Shown: positions 22,691 through 34,502 of the stretch, in pieces
Layout of the letters: the number at the start of each line of letters is the position of its first letter
Numbering within the stretch: position 1 is the stretch's first letter
Source: Actinomycetes bacterium
GTDB taxonomy: Bacteria; Actinomycetota; Acidimicrobiia; Acidimicrobiales; RAAP-2
Direction of reading: 5' to 3'
Length of the DNA: 38,082 bases
Assembly: GCA_021785695.1 (NCBI GenBank)
Contig: JAJYEQ010000004.1
Span: 75,840-113,921, forward strand
Made by a program: the position numbers and the translations under genes
The notes under the pieces: generated by a model
Seen by the model: the letters and a program-made list of their open reading frames with translations, nothing else
Told to the model about the DNA's origin: nothing
Database searches by the model: none

Positions 22691-24712
22691 TCAGTGACAC
22701 GCCAGAGTGGCCACGGCGAGGCGATGGTTGACGACGGGCGCTGGTCGGATCTGGGCCTGGGTCGTCCACACGACGTCGCCCCCGGCGATGCGGAGCGGGC
22801 TGGACGAGACCAGGCGAGCCGACAGCGTGGCCGCGCGGCACCACGACGAGGCGCCCACGCCGAGCCGGTCGAGGACCGTGGCGCCCGCACCGTCGACGAC
22901 CTGGGCCAGCAGGGAGCCGTCGGGGGCCAGCGCCAGTCCCAGGCCGTCGGAGCCGCCGCCGGTCGCCAGGCCCGCCAGGCGCGGGAGGGCGACGGCGTGC
23001 CAGTTGTCGCCCCCATCCGTGCTGACGAGCAGTGGGCTGGTCGAGGAGGGGTCCAGCAGGACGAGGCTGCGCGGGCCGGTGGCGGCCAGCTCGGCCGAGG
23101 AGCACGCGTCGACCGCCGTGACCCAGGTCGAGCTGCCCCAGCGCAGGCCCGCAGCCGAGGAGTGACCGACCAGGAGCGGCTGCCAGGTGCTGTTCATCGC
23201 GCAGTTGCCGGGCTGGTAGGGGCCCAGGTAGGCGCAGGGACCGCGCGGCGGGCACCCGAGCGTCGCGGCGACCCACCGCGTCGAGCCGAACGGCGTGGTC
23301 TCAGCCGCCACCGCCGTGCTCGACGAGCGCGTGAACACCGCCTCGACGCTGGAGCCGAGCGTGACGAAGCCACCGAACGCGCCCGTCGTCGTCCCGGGCG
23401 GGTGGGGGATCAGGTGCCACTGGCGGCCCCCGTCGGTCGTCTCCAGGCCGGCCAGCAGGGTCGGGGGGATCTGGCCGTGAGCGCCGACGGCGACGATGGC
23501 GTAGGCGACCTGCGGACGCGCGGGATCGACGAGGGCTGCGGCGCACGTGGGGGGCCCGAGGACCCCGACCAGGGACTCACCGCTGCCGATCAGGGCGTGG
23601 GGGATGCCCCCCGTCCCGATGCGCACCGTCGGGTGCGAGGGACCGCCGGCCACGATGACGCCACGGTCGCACCAGGTCACGTCGCCGGCGACCGGGCCGG
23701 GCGAGGCCGACGAGAGTCCCGACCAGGTCGCGGTCAGAGCGTGGCGCGCGGGCTCGGTGGACCACGAGGGCAGCGGCGCCAGGGCGAGGGCCCGAGGCGC
23801 GAGCACCGCGGTCTGCTCGATCGGGCTGGCCGTCGCGAGCAGGCGCAGCCAGGGCGCTGAGGGGCGCGAGGGCTGCGTCGTCAGGTTGAGGCCGAAGGCC
23901 TGGCCGATGATGGCCTCGAGCGGGGCGCGGCCGTGAACCACCAGGACGTCGCCGACCTGCGCGCGCGGCGCGCTGAGCGAGAGCGCCGCGCACGCGTGCG
24001 TGGGGTCGCACGGAGCACTGGCCGGCGCGACGAGGCGCAGGGGCACCTGCGCGTCGGCGGGCAAGAGCGCGCAGCCGCTGCCCACGACGGCGCACTCCAG
24101 GCCCACGGGGTAGGTGCCGGTGGCCAGCGGGTGGACGACGACGCGGCCGTGGGACCACTGGAACCAGGGCGCGGCCGGGACGACGAGGCTCGCCTGCACG
24201 ACCCGGGCCGACACGACGTGCGTGGGCACGCCCTGCTCGCCGAGGCCGCTCTGACACCCGTCCCAGCACAGGTCCACGTAGCCCGAGAGGTCGGCGGGGT
24301 GGTGGTGCGGGTAGGTCATCGTGAGGGTGACGTGCTGGCCGGGATGGACGACGCGCACCGAGGCGCTCAGCTGGAAGACGCCGTCGCCGGTGAGGCCCGT
24401 CGACTGGCCGGTCAGCGGGACCGCCCAGCGCTCGGCGTGCTGGGTGACGAAGCCCTGCAGGGCGACGCTCACCGAGGTCGACGCCGTCGGCGGTACGCGG
24501 AGGCAGCCGTGCAGCGCACCCGTCAGCGACTGGGTGAGCACGCTGGTCGTCTGCGGGCTCGCCGTCCCGCACAGCGCCACCGGCCACGCCGTCGTCGCTG
24601 TCGTGGCCGGCGTCCCGGCACCGCCGGCGGCGGGAGCCGCCGTGATCATCACGGCGAACACCACCGCGGCGCCCCAGCCGCGACCGCTCAGCGGGTGCCG
24701 GGATCGACTCAC
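22691..24712 (-). CDS. Secreted Asp-box (BNR-like) protein of unknown function
   Basis: A 673-residue exported protein. The signal peptide has a basic start (SRSRH) and a hydrophobic Ala/Val core at about residues 14-32. The mature part is Ala/Thr/Pro/Val-rich with scattered cysteine pairs suited to disulfides. Two Asp-box-like motifs, TDGGRQW (near residue 430) and TDGGDNW (near 567), with surrounding beta-strand patterns suggest a beta-propeller in the C-terminal half, of the kind seen in sialidase-like and photosynthesis-assembly-type folds. No catalytic residues are recognisable. The GTG at 24712 is chosen because it begins the signal peptide. It is convergent with the aldehyde dehydrogenase gene and divergent from the MarR-GNAT gene (75 bp). 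Confidence 0.75.
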   Translation of the reverse strand: MSRSRHPLSGRGWGAAVVFAVMITAAPAAGGAGTPATTATTAWPVALCGTASPQTTSVLTQSLTGALHGCLRVPPTASTSVSVALQGFVTQHAERWAVPLTGQSTGLTGDGVFQLSASVRVVHPGQHVTLTMTYPHHHPADLSGYVDLCWDGCQSGLGEQGVPTHVVSARVVQASLVVPAAPWFQWSHGRVVVHPLATGTYPVGLECAVVGSGCALLPADAQVPLRLVAPASAPCDPTHACAALSLSAPRAQVGDVLVVHGRAPLEAIIGQAFGLNLTTQPSRPSAPWLRLLATASPIEQTAVLAPRALALAPLPSWSTEPARHALTATWSGLSSASPGPVAGDVTWCDRGVIVAGGPSHPTVRIGTGGIPHALIGSGESLVGVLGPPTCAAALVDPARPQVAYAIVAVGAHGQIPPTLLAGLETTDGGRQWHLIPHPPGTTTGAFGGFVTLGSSVEAVFTRSSSTAVAAETTPFGSTRWVAATLGCPPRGPCAYLGPYQPGNCAMNSTWQPLLVGHSSAAGLRWGSSTWVTAVDACSSAELAATGPRSLVLLDPSSTSPLLVSTDGGDNWHAVALPRLAGLATGGGSDGLGLALAPDGSLLAQVVDGAGATVLDRLGVGASSWCRAATLSARLVSSSPLRIAGGDVVWTTQAQIRPAPVVNHRLAVATLACH

Positions 24713-24787
24713 GGTGCGACCCTACAGCGCCAGACCGGCGCGCCCGCTCGCGCCCGGAACTTGACGATCGTCCGGTATTCTCGACCC

Positions 24788-25699
24788 ATGGAGGAGGCCG
24801 ACCTCGAGCGGCTGGTTCGGAGGACCTTCCCCGGCCTCGACGCGCCCGACCAGGCCCGCGCCGATCGGGCCCTGACGCTGACGCAGGCCCGGGTGCTCGG
24901 CGAGATCGGCCCCGGGGGTTCGCCCGTAGCGCGCGTGCGGGCCCACCTGGCGATCGATGCCGGCCAGCTATCTCGCGCGCTGCGCGTCCTGGAGGCCCGC
25001 CGCCTGGTGCGCGTGCGGCGCGACCCCCGCGACGCCCGGGCCCGCCACGCCGAGCTGACGGGCGCCGGCCGGCGCTCTTGGGACGCGCTCGACCAGGCGG
25101 CGGGAGCGGGAGTCCGCACCGTGCTGGGCCGGTGGACGCCCGAGCAGCGCGACCGCCTCGCCGCCCTGCTGGGCGAGGTCGATCGCTCCGGGGAGGCGGG
25201 GTGGGGCGCGATCGGGGAGGTCGACCCGGCGTCCGGGGAGGCCCGGCGCTGCCTGGCGGCCTACGGTGCCGAGCTGGACCAGCGGTTCCCCGAGGGGTTC
25301 GACGCGGCCGAGCTGGTAGCGCCGGGCGCCCTGCGCGCCGCGGGTGGCGCCTTCCTGGTCGTGCGCGAGGCCGGGTGGGCGATCGCGTGCGGCATCGCGC
25401 GCCCGCAGGAGCGCGGGATCGTCGAGCTGAAGCACCTGTGGGTCGACCCCGACCACCGCGGCCGAGGCGTGGCGCGACGGCTGCTCGGGGCCCTCGAGGA
25501 CTGGGCCCGCCACCACGGCGCGCGCCAGGTGCGCCTCGACACCCACGCCAGCTTGCGCGAGGCGGTCGGCCTGTACCAGACCAGTGGCTACCACGAGGTC
25601 CCGGCCTTCGGCGACAACCCCCACGCCCATCACTGGTTCGTCAAGGAGCTGGCGGCCCCGCGTCGGCGGGCGCGGGGCCCGTCGCGCCCCGCGACGTGA
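24788..25699 (+). CDS. MarR-type regulator fused to a GNAT acetyltransferase
   Basis: A 303-residue two-domain cytoplasmic protein. Residues 1-140 form a MarR-like winged helix (ALTLTQARVLGEI, LAIDAGQLSRALRVLEARRLV, RRDPRDARARHAELT). Residues about 150-295 are a GNAT acetyltransferase with the acetyl-CoA loop at HRGRGVARRLL (223-233) and the typical LWVDPDHRG strand-turn; DTHASLREAVGLYQTSGY closes the fold. MarR-GNAT fusions are a known group, some of which acetylate small molecules while binding DNA. Substrate unknown. ATG 24788 lies about five bases after a TATTCT -10-like element, so the mRNA may be leaderless; no clear ribosome site is seen. Confidence 0.85.
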   Translation: MEEADLERLVRRTFPGLDAPDQARADRALTLTQARVLGEIGPGGSPVARVRAHLAIDAGQLSRALRVLEARRLVRVRRDPRDARARHAELTGAGRRSWDALDQAAGAGVRTVLGRWTPEQRDRLAALLGEVDRSGEAGWGAIGEVDPASGEARRCLAAYGAELDQRFPEGFDAAELVAPGALRAAGGAFLVVREAGWAIACGIARPQERGIVELKHLWVDPDHRGRGVARRLLGALEDWARHHGARQVRLDTHASLREAVGLYQTSGYHEVPAFGDNPHAHHWFVKELAAPRRRARGPSRPAT

Positions 25700-25729
25700 C
25701 GGGGCCAAGGCGGGCCGGGGCGCGCCGCC

Positions 25730-27256
<1,527 letters not shown>

Positions 27257-27460
27257 GGTCGAGCCTTTCGGTACCAGGGGAGGTTACGGCCGCGCATCCT
27301 AGGCCACCGCGCGCGACCACCCCGGTGGCTCACCACGGCGACGACCGGCGTCCCGTGTCGAGGGCGTGGATTTCTGCGCCGTCGGCGTGACGAGAACGTA
27401 AAGGTCGGGCTCGGCGCGCCCCGACGTCCGTAGGTTCGACTCTCAGACAGGGAGGCAGCC

Positions 27461-27583
27461 GTGCAGGACATCGTGTACGTCGCAGCGACCGTCGGGTTCT
27501 TCGTCGTGATGGATCTGCTGGCGCGGGGATGCGAGCGCCTGATCCACACCGAGGCCGACGAGACCTCCGAGACCCCCCGATGA
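27461..27583 (+). CDS. 40-residue membrane peptide at the head of the kdp operon
   Basis: A small ORF too short for standard gene calling. GTG 27461 follows a GGAGG site (27451-27455). The product has a single hydrophobic helix (QDIVYVAATVGFFVVMDLLA) and a charged tail with HTEADETSETPR. Its TGA overlaps the kdpF ATG (ATGA), which supports real translation. It is not KdpF, which follows. A role in stabilising the Kdp complex is an inference from position only. Confidence 0.7.
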   Translation: MQDIVYVAATVGFFVVMDLLARGCERLIHTEADETSETPR

Positions 27584-27672
27584 GTCTCGATGACGTGATC
27601 TCCCTCGTGGTCGCCGTGGCCACGGCGGCCTACCTCGTCTACGCCCTGCTGTTCCCGGAGCGCTTCTCGTGA
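27580..27672 (+). CDS. kdpF: KdpF, small stabilising subunit of the K+-ATPase
   Basis: A 30-residue single-helix membrane peptide. The pattern SLVVAVATAAYLVYALLFPERF matches KdpF when split: a hydrophobic helix, a YLVYALL end, and the conserved PERF tail. KdpF stabilises the KdpABC complex. It overlaps the preceding small ORF by four bases and the kdpA start by four (GTGA). Confidence 0.85.
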   Translation: MSLDDVISLVVAVATAAYLVYALLFPERFS

Positions 27673-29381
27673 CCTTCAACGACGTGGCCCAGTTCCTGGT
27701 CGTCGTGGCGGCCCTGGCCCTGACGGTGCCGGTCATGGGTGCCTACATGGCGCGCGTCTACTCGGGGGCGACGTCGCGCCTCGAACGCGTCTTTCGCCCC
27801 GTCGAAGGTCTGGTCTACCGCGCCTGCGGCGTGGACCCCGAGTCCGAGCAGACGTGGCGCGGCTACGTCACGAGCGTGCTGGCCTTCTCCGCGGTGTCGG
27901 TGCTCGTCCTCTACGGGATCCAGCGGCTCCAGGAGTGGCTGCCCCTCAACCCGGCCCACATCGGCGCACCGAGCGCGCCGCTGGCCTGGAACACCGCCGT
28001 GTCCTTCGTGACCAACACCAACTGGCAGAACTACAGCGGCGAGACGGCGATGTCGCTGTTCACCCAGATGGCGGGGCTCACGGTGCAGAACTTCGTGTCC
28101 GCAGCCGTCGGCATCGCGGTGGCCGTGGCGCTGATCCGCGCGCTGTCGCGGTCACGCACGGCGACGCTGGGCAACTTCTGGGTCGACCTGGTGCGCGGCA
28201 CGGTCCGGGTGCTGCTGCCGGTGGCGGCCCTGGCCGCGATCGTGCTCGTCGCCAACGGCGTCATCGAGAACCTGAACGCGCCGCAGCTGGTGCACACCGT
28301 CGTCGGTGCGCGCCAGAGCCTGCCCGGAGGCGCCGTCGCCAGCCAGGAGGCCATCAAGGAGCTGGGCACCAACGGCGGTGGCTTCTTCAATGCCAACTCG
28401 GCCCATCCCTTCGAGAACCCCAACGGCTTCACGAACGTCGTGGAGATCTGGCTGCTCTTGCTGATCCCCTTCTCCCTGGCCTGGACCTTCGGCGTCATGG
28501 TCCAGCGCCGGCGCCAGGGGATCGCCATCCTGGCGGCCATGGCCCTGCTGTGGGCGGGCTCGGTGCTGCCGGCGATGGCCCTGGAGGCCCACGGCAACCC
28601 CCTGCTGGGTCCGGGGATCAACCAGCGCGCCAGCGCCACGGTCGTGGGGGGCAACCTGACCGGCAAGGAGGTGCGCTTCGGTGCGGCTCCCTCGGCGCTC
28701 TTCAACGCCTCGGCGACGGCCACCTCCACCGGCGCCGTGAACTCGATGAGTGACAGCTACACCGCCCTGGGCGGGGGCGTGCTCCTGGTCAACATGATGC
28801 TCGGCGAGGTCAGCCCCGGGGGAGTGGGCTCGGGGCTCTACGGGATGCTGATCCTCGCCATCTTGTCGGTCTTCATCGCCGGACTGATGGTGGGGCGCAC
28901 ACCCGAGTATCTGGGCAAGAAGGTGCAGGCGGCCGAGATGAAGCTCATCGGGCTCTACATCCTGATCGTGCCGGCCTGCGTGCTGGTGGCCACCGCGCTC
29001 AGCCTCTCCCTGCCGTCGGTGCGGGCCTCGCTGCTCAATCACGGTGCCCACGGGCTCACCGAGATGCTGTACGCCTTCACCTCCGCGTCCAACAACAATG
29101 GCTCGGCCTTCGCGGGCCTCAACGGCAACACGACGTTCCTCAACACGGCCCTCGGCGTCTGCATGCTGATCGGGCGCTTCGCCCTCATCGTGCCCGTCAT
29201 GGCGATCGCTGGCTCCCTGGGTCGCAAGGGTCGGATCCCCGACAGCGCCGGCACCCTGCGCACCGACACGGCGCTGTTCGCGACGCTCCTCATCGGCGTG
29301 ACCGTCATCGTGGTGGGCCTGACGTACTTCCCGGTCGTCACGCTGGGCCCCATCGTCGAGCACCTGGTCACGCACGCCTAG
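27669..29381 (+). CDS. kdpA: KdpA, potassium-translocating subunit of the Kdp ATPase
   Basis: The 570-residue polytopic subunit forms the K+ channel-like part of the high-affinity KdpFABC pump. Selectivity-filter-type repeats are visible: [49 protein letters not shown] and [15 protein letters not shown]. The length and about ten hydrophobic segments fit KdpA (about 557-600). GTG 27669 is set by the GTGA overlap with kdpF. It is followed seven bases later by kdpB with a GGAGG site. Confidence 0.95.
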   Translation: MTFNDVAQFLVVVAALALTVPVMGAYMARVYSGATSRLERVFRPVEGLVYRACGVDPESEQTWRGYVTSVLAFSAVSVLVLYGIQRLQEWLPLNPAHIGAPSAPLAWNTAVSFVTNTNWQNYSGETAMSLFTQMAGLTVQNFVSAAVGIAVAVALIRALSRSRTATLGNFWVDLVRGTVRVLLPVAALAAIVLVANGVIENLNAPQLVHTVVGARQSLPGGAVASQEAIKELGTNGGGFFNANSAHPFENPNGFTNVVEIWLLLLIPFSLAWTFGVMVQRRRQGIAILAAMALLWAGSVLPAMALEAHGNPLLGPGINQRASATVVGGNLTGKEVRFGAAPSALFNASATATSTGAVNSMSDSYTALGGGVLLVNMMLGEVSPGGVGSGLYGMLILAILSVFIAGLMVGRTPEYLGKKVQAAEMKLIGLYILIVPACVLVATALSLSLPSVRASLLNHGAHGLTEMLYAFTSASNNNGSAFAGLNGNTTFLNTALGVCMLIGRFALIVPVMAIAGSLGRKGRIPDSAGTLRTDTALFATLLIGVTVIVVGLTYFPVVTLGPIVEHLVTHA

Positions 29382-29388
29382 GAGGGTC

Positions 29389-31431
29389 ATGAGCACTGTG
29401 TCCGCCACCCGATCTGGTCTGTACCGCGACCCCGCGCTCGTGCGACGCGCCAGCCTCGAGGCGGTGCACAAGCTCAATCCCCGGACCCTGGTGCGCAACC
29501 CCGTGATGTTCATCGTCGAGGTCGTCACGGTGCTCGCGGCGTTCTTCTGGCTCCAGGGCCTGGGCACCAGCTCGAGCGCGACCAACGTCTTCGCCGGCGT
29601 GACCGTGGCGTGGCTGGCCGTCACCGTGCTCTTCGCCAACTTCGCCGAGGCCGTCGCCGAGGGCCGCGGTCGCGCCCAGGCCGACGCCCTGCGCCGCACC
29701 CGCGCCGACACCGTGGCCCAGGTGCGCCGCGAGGGCGCCGTGGTGGCCACGCCGTCGGCCGAGCTGCGGGTGGGCGACGTCTGCGAGGTTGGGCCCGGCC
29801 AGATCATCCCGGGCGACGGCGAGATCATCGAGGGCATCGCGACCGTCGACGAGTCAGCCATCACCGGGGAGTCAGCCCCCGTCATCCGGGAGTCCGGGGG
29901 GGACCGCTCCGCGGTGACCGGCGGCACGCGCGTGCTGTCGGACTTCATCGTCGTGCGCATCACGTCGAACCCGGGTGAGACCTTCCTGGACCGCATGATC
30001 TCCCTGGTCGAAGGGGCGAGTCGCCAGAAGACGCCCAACGAGATCGCCCTGGACATCCTGCTGGCCGGGCTGAGCCTCGTCTTCGTCATCGTGATCGTCA
30101 CCCTGCAGCCTCTGGCCGCCTACTCGCACGCGACGCAGTCGATCGTGGTGCTGGTGGCGCTGTTCGTGTGCCTGATCCCCACAACCATCGGGGCCCTGCT
30201 CAGCGCCATTGGCATCGCGGGCATGGACCGGCTCGTGCAGCGCAACGTGCTGGCCACGTCGGGACGGGCCGTCGAGGCCGCGGGTGACTGCTCGACGCTG
30301 CTGCTCGACAAGACCGGCACGATCACCTACGGCAACCGGCGGGCCGTCGACCTGGTCCCGGTCGGTGGCGCCGAGGTCACGGCACTGGCTGAGGCGGCGC
30401 TGTGGTCAAGCCTCTCGGACGAGACGCCCGAGGGTCGCTCGATCGTCGAGCTGGTCCACGCGACGTACTTCCTGCCCGACGAGCTCCCGGGCGAGGCGAC
30501 CCTGATCGCCTTCAGCGCGCACACGCGCATGAGCGGGGTGGACGTCGCGGGCCGGCAGATCCGCAAGGGGGCGGGCAGCGCGGTGACGGCCTGGACCGCG
30601 GCCCTCGGGGTCGCCACCCCGGCGGACCTCGCCGGGGTGGTCGAGTCCATCAGCGCGGACGGCGGCACACCGCTGGTGGTGGCTGACGCGACCCGGATTC
30701 TCGGGGTCGTGCACCTCAAGGACGTGGTCAAGCCGGGCATGGCCGAGCGCTTCGCGCAGCTGCGCGCCATGGGAATCCGCACCGTGATGATCACGGGAGA
30801 CAACCCGCTCACCGCCCGAGCCATCGCCGGCGAGGCGGGGGTGGACGACTTCCTGGCCGAGGCGACGCCCGAGGAAAAGATGAACCTCATCCGGCGCGAG
30901 CAGGCCGGGGGGCACCTGGTGGCGATGACCGGCGACGGGACCAACGACGCCCCGGCGCTCGCCCAAGCCGACGTGGGCGTGGCGATGAACTCGGGGACGC
31001 AGGCCGCCAAGGAGGCGGGCAACATGGTCGACCTCGACTCGGATCCGACCAAGCTCATCGATATCGTCGAGATCGGCAAGCAGCTGCTCATCACCCGTGG
31101 CTCGCTGACCACCTTCTCGATCACCAACGACATCGCGAAGTTCTTCGCCATCGTGCCCGCCATGTTCGTCACGCAGTTCCCGGCGCTGCGCGCCCTCAAC
31201 GTGATGCGCCTGTCCAGCCCGCACTCCGCCATCCTCTCGGCGGTCATCTTCAACGCCCTCATCATCGTGGCCCTGATCCCGCTGGCCCTGCGCGGCGTGC
31301 GCTTCCGGGCCGCGGGCGCCTCGGCGATCCTGCGTCGCAACCTGCTCATCTACGGTTTGGGGGGCGCGGTGATGCCGTTCATCGGCATCAAGCTCATCGA
31401 CATCGTCGTCACCGCGCTGGGGGTGCGATGA
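29389..31431 (+). CDS. kdpB: KdpB, catalytic P-type ATPase subunit
   Basis: The 680-residue P-type ATPase that hydrolyses ATP to drive K+ uptake through KdpA. It contains the actuator motif TGES (ITGESAPV), the phosphorylation motif DKTGTIT with Asp307 (the same number as in E. coli KdpB), the nucleotide-domain lysine region [12 protein letters not shown], and the hinge [20 protein letters not shown] in segments. The length is normal (E. coli 682). ATG 29389 follows GGAGGGTC. Its stop overlaps the kdpC start. Confidence 0.96.
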   Translation: MSTVSATRSGLYRDPALVRRASLEAVHKLNPRTLVRNPVMFIVEVVTVLAAFFWLQGLGTSSSATNVFAGVTVAWLAVTVLFANFAEAVAEGRGRAQADALRRTRADTVAQVRREGAVVATPSAELRVGDVCEVGPGQIIPGDGEIIEGIATVDESAITGESAPVIRESGGDRSAVTGGTRVLSDFIVVRITSNPGETFLDRMISLVEGASRQKTPNEIALDILLAGLSLVFVIVIVTLQPLAAYSHATQSIVVLVALFVCLIPTTIGALLSAIGIAGMDRLVQRNVLATSGRAVEAAGDCSTLLLDKTGTITYGNRRAVDLVPVGGAEVTALAEAALWSSLSDETPEGRSIVELVHATYFLPDELPGEATLIAFSAHTRMSGVDVAGRQIRKGAGSAVTAWTAALGVATPADLAGVVESISADGGTPLVVADATRILGVVHLKDVVKPGMAERFAQLRAMGIRTVMITGDNPLTARAIAGEAGVDDFLAEATPEEKMNLIRREQAGGHLVAMTGDGTNDAPALAQADVGVAMNSGTQAAKEAGNMVDLDSDPTKLIDIVEIGKQLLITRGSLTTFSITNDIAKFFAIVPAMFVTQFPALRALNVMRLSSPHSAILSAVIFNALIIVALIPLALRGVRFRAAGASAILRRNLLIYGLGGAVMPFIGIKLIDIVVTALGVR

Positions 31432-32021
31432 TGCGCCGCGTCCTGCGTGCCTCGCTGGTGATGCTCCTCAGCCTCAGCGTCCTCACGGGGATCGCCTACC
31501 CCTTGGTGCTGACGGGAATCGCGCAGGTCGGCATGCCCGGCCGGGCCAACGGCTCGCTCCTGTACGCCCACGGCCGCGCCGTGGGCTCGGCCCTGATTGG
31601 CCAGGCCTTCACCAGCGCGGCCGGTCAGCCGCTGCCGCAGTACTTCCAGCCTCGTCCCAGCGCGGCGAACTACGACGCGCTGGCCTCGGGGGGCACCAAC
31701 CTCGGCCCGTCGAATCCGGTGCTGCTGCGCAGCGTCGCCCGGCTGGCTCGCGCCTACCGCGCCTTCAACCACCTGGCGCCGGGGACGCCGGTGCCCGTCG
31801 ATGCGGTCACGACGTCGGGCTCGGGGCTCGACCCGGACATCTCGATCGCCAATGCGCTCCTGCAGGCGCCGCGCGTCGCCGCGGCGCGCCACCTGAGCCG
31901 CGCCCGCGTTCGGGCGCTGGTCCAGCGCTACACCCAAGGCCGCATCCTCGGTATCCTGGGCGAGCCGGTCGTCAACGTGCTCGAGCTGAACCTGGCGCTC
32001 GACCGACTCGGTCGGCACTAG
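31428..32021 (+). CDS. kdpC: KdpC, chaperone-like subunit of the Kdp ATPase
   Basis: The 197-residue subunit has one N-terminal transmembrane helix (about residues 8-28) and a periplasmic domain. The hallmark [25 protein letters not shown] is present in segments, as is the C-terminal [11 protein letters not shown]. KdpC increases ATP affinity of KdpB. ATG 31428 overlaps the kdpB stop (ATGATG); the second ATG at 31431 is an alternative. KdpD follows after nine bases. Confidence 0.94.
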   Translation: MMRRVLRASLVMLLSLSVLTGIAYPLVLTGIAQVGMPGRANGSLLYAHGRAVGSALIGQAFTSAAGQPLPQYFQPRPSAANYDALASGGTNLGPSNPVLLRSVARLARAYRAFNHLAPGTPVPVDAVTTSGSGLDPDISIANALLQAPRVAAARHLSRARVRALVQRYTQGRILGILGEPVVNVLELNLALDRLGRH

Positions 32022-32030
32022 GAGGCGTAG

Positions 32031-34502
32031 GTGCGTGGCAGGCTCCGCATCTACCTGGGGGCCGCCCCGGGTGTCGGGAAGACCTACGCGATGCTCGACG
32101 AGGGTGCCCGCCGCCTCAGCCGTGGCACCGACGTGGTCGTCGGCTACGTCGAGACGCACGGCCGGGTCCAGACGGCCTCGCGTCTCGAGGGGCTGAGCGT
32201 CCTGGCGCGCCGGCGCGTCGACTACCGGGACCAGTCCTTCGAGGAGATGGACCTGCCGGCGATCCTGGCGCGTCGCCCGAGCGTGGTGCTCGTCGACGAG
32301 CTGGCGCACACCAACGTGCCGGGCGTGGAGCACGAGAAGCGATGGGAGGACGTCGAGGATCTGCTGGAGGCGGGCATCGATGTCATCTCGACGGTCAATC
32401 TGCAGCATCTCGAGAGCGTCAACGACGTGGTCGAGGCCATCACGGGCGTCACCCAGCGCGAGACCGTCCCGGACCGTGTGGTGCGTGCGGCCGAGCAGGT
32501 CCAGCTGGTCGACCAGACGCCCGAGGCCCTGCGGCGCCGCCTGGCGCACGGCAACATCTACCCGGCCGAGCGGGTGGACGCGGCGCTCAGCAACTTCTTT
32601 CGCCCCGGGAACCTGGCGGCCTTGCGCGAGCTGGCGCTGCTCTGGCTCGCCGACCGCGTCGACGACGAGATCCAGAGCTACCGCGAGCGTCACGGCATCG
32701 TGCGGACCTGGGAGACGCGTGAGCGAATCGTGGTGGCCATCGCCGCCGACACCTCGGCCGAGCGGGTCATCCGGCGTGGCGCGCGCATGGCCGCGCGCTC
32801 CCGCGCCGAGCTGGTGGGGGTCCACGTCACGCGGGGTGACGGCCTGAGCGTCGCGCGCACCGGTCTGGACGCTGCGGTGGGCCTGCTCGAGGAGCTCGGC
32901 GGCCGCTACGTGGAGGTCGTGGGCACCGACGTCGCGTCGAGCCTGGTAGCGGTGGCGCGCGCGGAGAACGCCACGCAGCTGCTCCTGGCGGCGGCCCCCA
33001 AGTCGCGCGTGGCGACCTTCCTGCACGGGTCGGTCGTGGCGCGCTGCGTGGCGCTGACGCGCGGGGAGATCGACCTCCACGTCATCGGCGCGACCGAGGG
33101 GGAGACTCCGGAGCCCCAACCGCGGGACCGGCGCCGATGGGCCAATCCCGTCGGGCGCCGTCGCGAGGTCGCCGCGGCCGCGATCGGGGTCGGAGGATTC
33201 CTGGCGCTGACGCTGGCGCTGGGTGGGGGCGGATCGCGCAACCTGCCCCTGGCCATCAGTGCGCACCTCCTCGTCGTGCTGGCGGTCGCCGGCGTGGGCA
33301 GCGTGCTCGAGGGCCTGGCGGCCGCGGTCGTCGGCTTCGCGCTGATCAACTGGGAGTACACGCCACCGGTGCACACCTTCTCCATCGCCGACTCGCGCGA
33401 TGTCGCGGCCCTGATCGCCTATCTGGCGGCCGCCCTGTCGGTCAGCGGGCTGGTGGACCTGGCCACGCGGCGGACCCGGGCGGCCCGCCGGGCCGAACGG
33501 GACGCCCGCGCGATGGCCCGCCTGGCGCGCAGTGTGGCCGGGGGCCAAGAGAGCCTGCGCGACCTGGTGACCCAGGTGGTGCGCGTCTTCGAGCTGCGCG
33601 GCGCCTCCCTGCGCGCCACGACGTCGCCCAACGGGGACGTCACGGTCGGCGTGCTCGAGCCCGATGATCCCGTGGTCCCCCTGGGCGAGGGCTACGAGCT
33701 GCGCGTGGGTGGGGACATGGACCCGGCCGAGCGCGAACTGCTCGTCGGCGTGGCCGCCCAGCTGGTGCTGGCCCTGGAGCGCCAGCGCCTGGAGGCTGAG
33801 GCCCGCGAGCGCCACGCGCTCGCCGCCGCCGACGAGCTGCGGGCGTCCCTGCTCGCGGCGGTCAGCCACGACCTGCGCACGCCGCTGGCCTCCATCAAGG
33901 CTGCGGCGACCACGCTGATCAGCGCGCGCGACCGTCTGGAGGAGGCCGAGGTGGGCGAACTGCTCGAGGGCATCGACGCCGAGTCGGACCGGCTCAACGG
34001 CCTCGTGGGCGACCTGCTCGACATGAACCGCATCCACGAGGGCACCGTCGAGATCGCCTCCCACCCCATCGATCTCGCGGTGTTGGCCGAGCGCGCCATC
34101 GCGGAGGCCCGGCGCACGGTGGACGCCCGCGACGAGGTCACCCGCCAGGGTGCGCCGAGCCTGCTGGTGACCACGGACCCGGTGCTGGTCGAGCGGGTCA
34201 TCGCGAACCTGGTGCGTAACGCCCTGGAGCACGGCGGCGCCCCGGTCAGCGTCGACCTGGACCGGGTCGCCGGCGGGGCCGTCCTGCGCGTGATCGACCA
34301 CGGCCCGGGCATCGATCGCAGCCAGCGCGCCCGCGTCTTCGAGCCCTTCCAGGGGCGCGGCGACGTCGCCCCGGGCCGGGGCGTGGGTCTGGGCCTGGCG
34401 ATCGCCCGGGGCTTCGCCTCCACCGTGGGCGCCACGCTCGACGTGGAGGACACCCCGGGCGGTGGGTGCACGATGGTGCTCAGCCTGCCGGAGGAACCGT
34501 GA
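32031..34502 (+). CDS. kdpD: KdpD, potassium/osmotic-stress sensor histidine kinase
   Basis: The 823-residue membrane sensor kinase phosphorylates KdpE under K+ limitation. The N-terminal KdpD domain has Walker A GAAPGVGKT (10-18) and VVLVDELAHTNVPG. A USP-like domain lies at about 235-350. Four transmembrane helices are near 375-470, followed by a GAF-like segment, the dimerisation/phosphoacceptor box VSHDLRTPLASI with His613, and an HATPase with NLVRNALEH and the G-boxes DHGPGID and GVGLGLAIARG. It is somewhat shorter than E. coli KdpD (894). GTG 32031 follows AGGAGG. The stop overlaps the kdpE start. Confidence 0.95.
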   Translation: MRGRLRIYLGAAPGVGKTYAMLDEGARRLSRGTDVVVGYVETHGRVQTASRLEGLSVLARRRVDYRDQSFEEMDLPAILARRPSVVLVDELAHTNVPGVEHEKRWEDVEDLLEAGIDVISTVNLQHLESVNDVVEAITGVTQRETVPDRVVRAAEQVQLVDQTPEALRRRLAHGNIYPAERVDAALSNFFRPGNLAALRELALLWLADRVDDEIQSYRERHGIVRTWETRERIVVAIAADTSAERVIRRGARMAARSRAELVGVHVTRGDGLSVARTGLDAAVGLLEELGGRYVEVVGTDVASSLVAVARAENATQLLLAAAPKSRVATFLHGSVVARCVALTRGEIDLHVIGATEGETPEPQPRDRRRWANPVGRRREVAAAAIGVGGFLALTLALGGGGSRNLPLAISAHLLVVLAVAGVGSVLEGLAAAVVGFALINWEYTPPVHTFSIADSRDVAALIAYLAAALSVSGLVDLATRRTRAARRAERDARAMARLARSVAGGQESLRDLVTQVVRVFELRGASLRATTSPNGDVTVGVLEPDDPVVPLGEGYELRVGGDMDPAERELLVGVAAQLVLALERQRLEAEARERHALAAADELRASLLAAVSHDLRTPLASIKAAATTLISARDRLEEAEVGELLEGIDAESDRLNGLVGDLLDMNRIHEGTVEIASHPIDLAVLAERAIAEARRTVDARDEVTRQGAPSLLVTTDPVLVERVIANLVRNALEHGGAPVSVDLDRVAGGAVLRVIDHGPGIDRSQRARVFEPFQGRGDVAPGRGVGLGLAIARGFASTVGATLDVEDTPGGGCTMVLSLPEEP

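Noticed and set aside
27257..27460. A potassium or c-di-AMP riboswitch before the kdp operon
   Set aside because: I could not find conserved riboswitch elements in these 204 bases; only a ribosome site and ordinary GC-rich sequence are visible.
28152..34301. Long minus-strand open frames across the kdp operon
   Set aside because: They are antisense to kdpA-kdpD, which have full motifs, and their His/Arg/Gln-rich products match no family.
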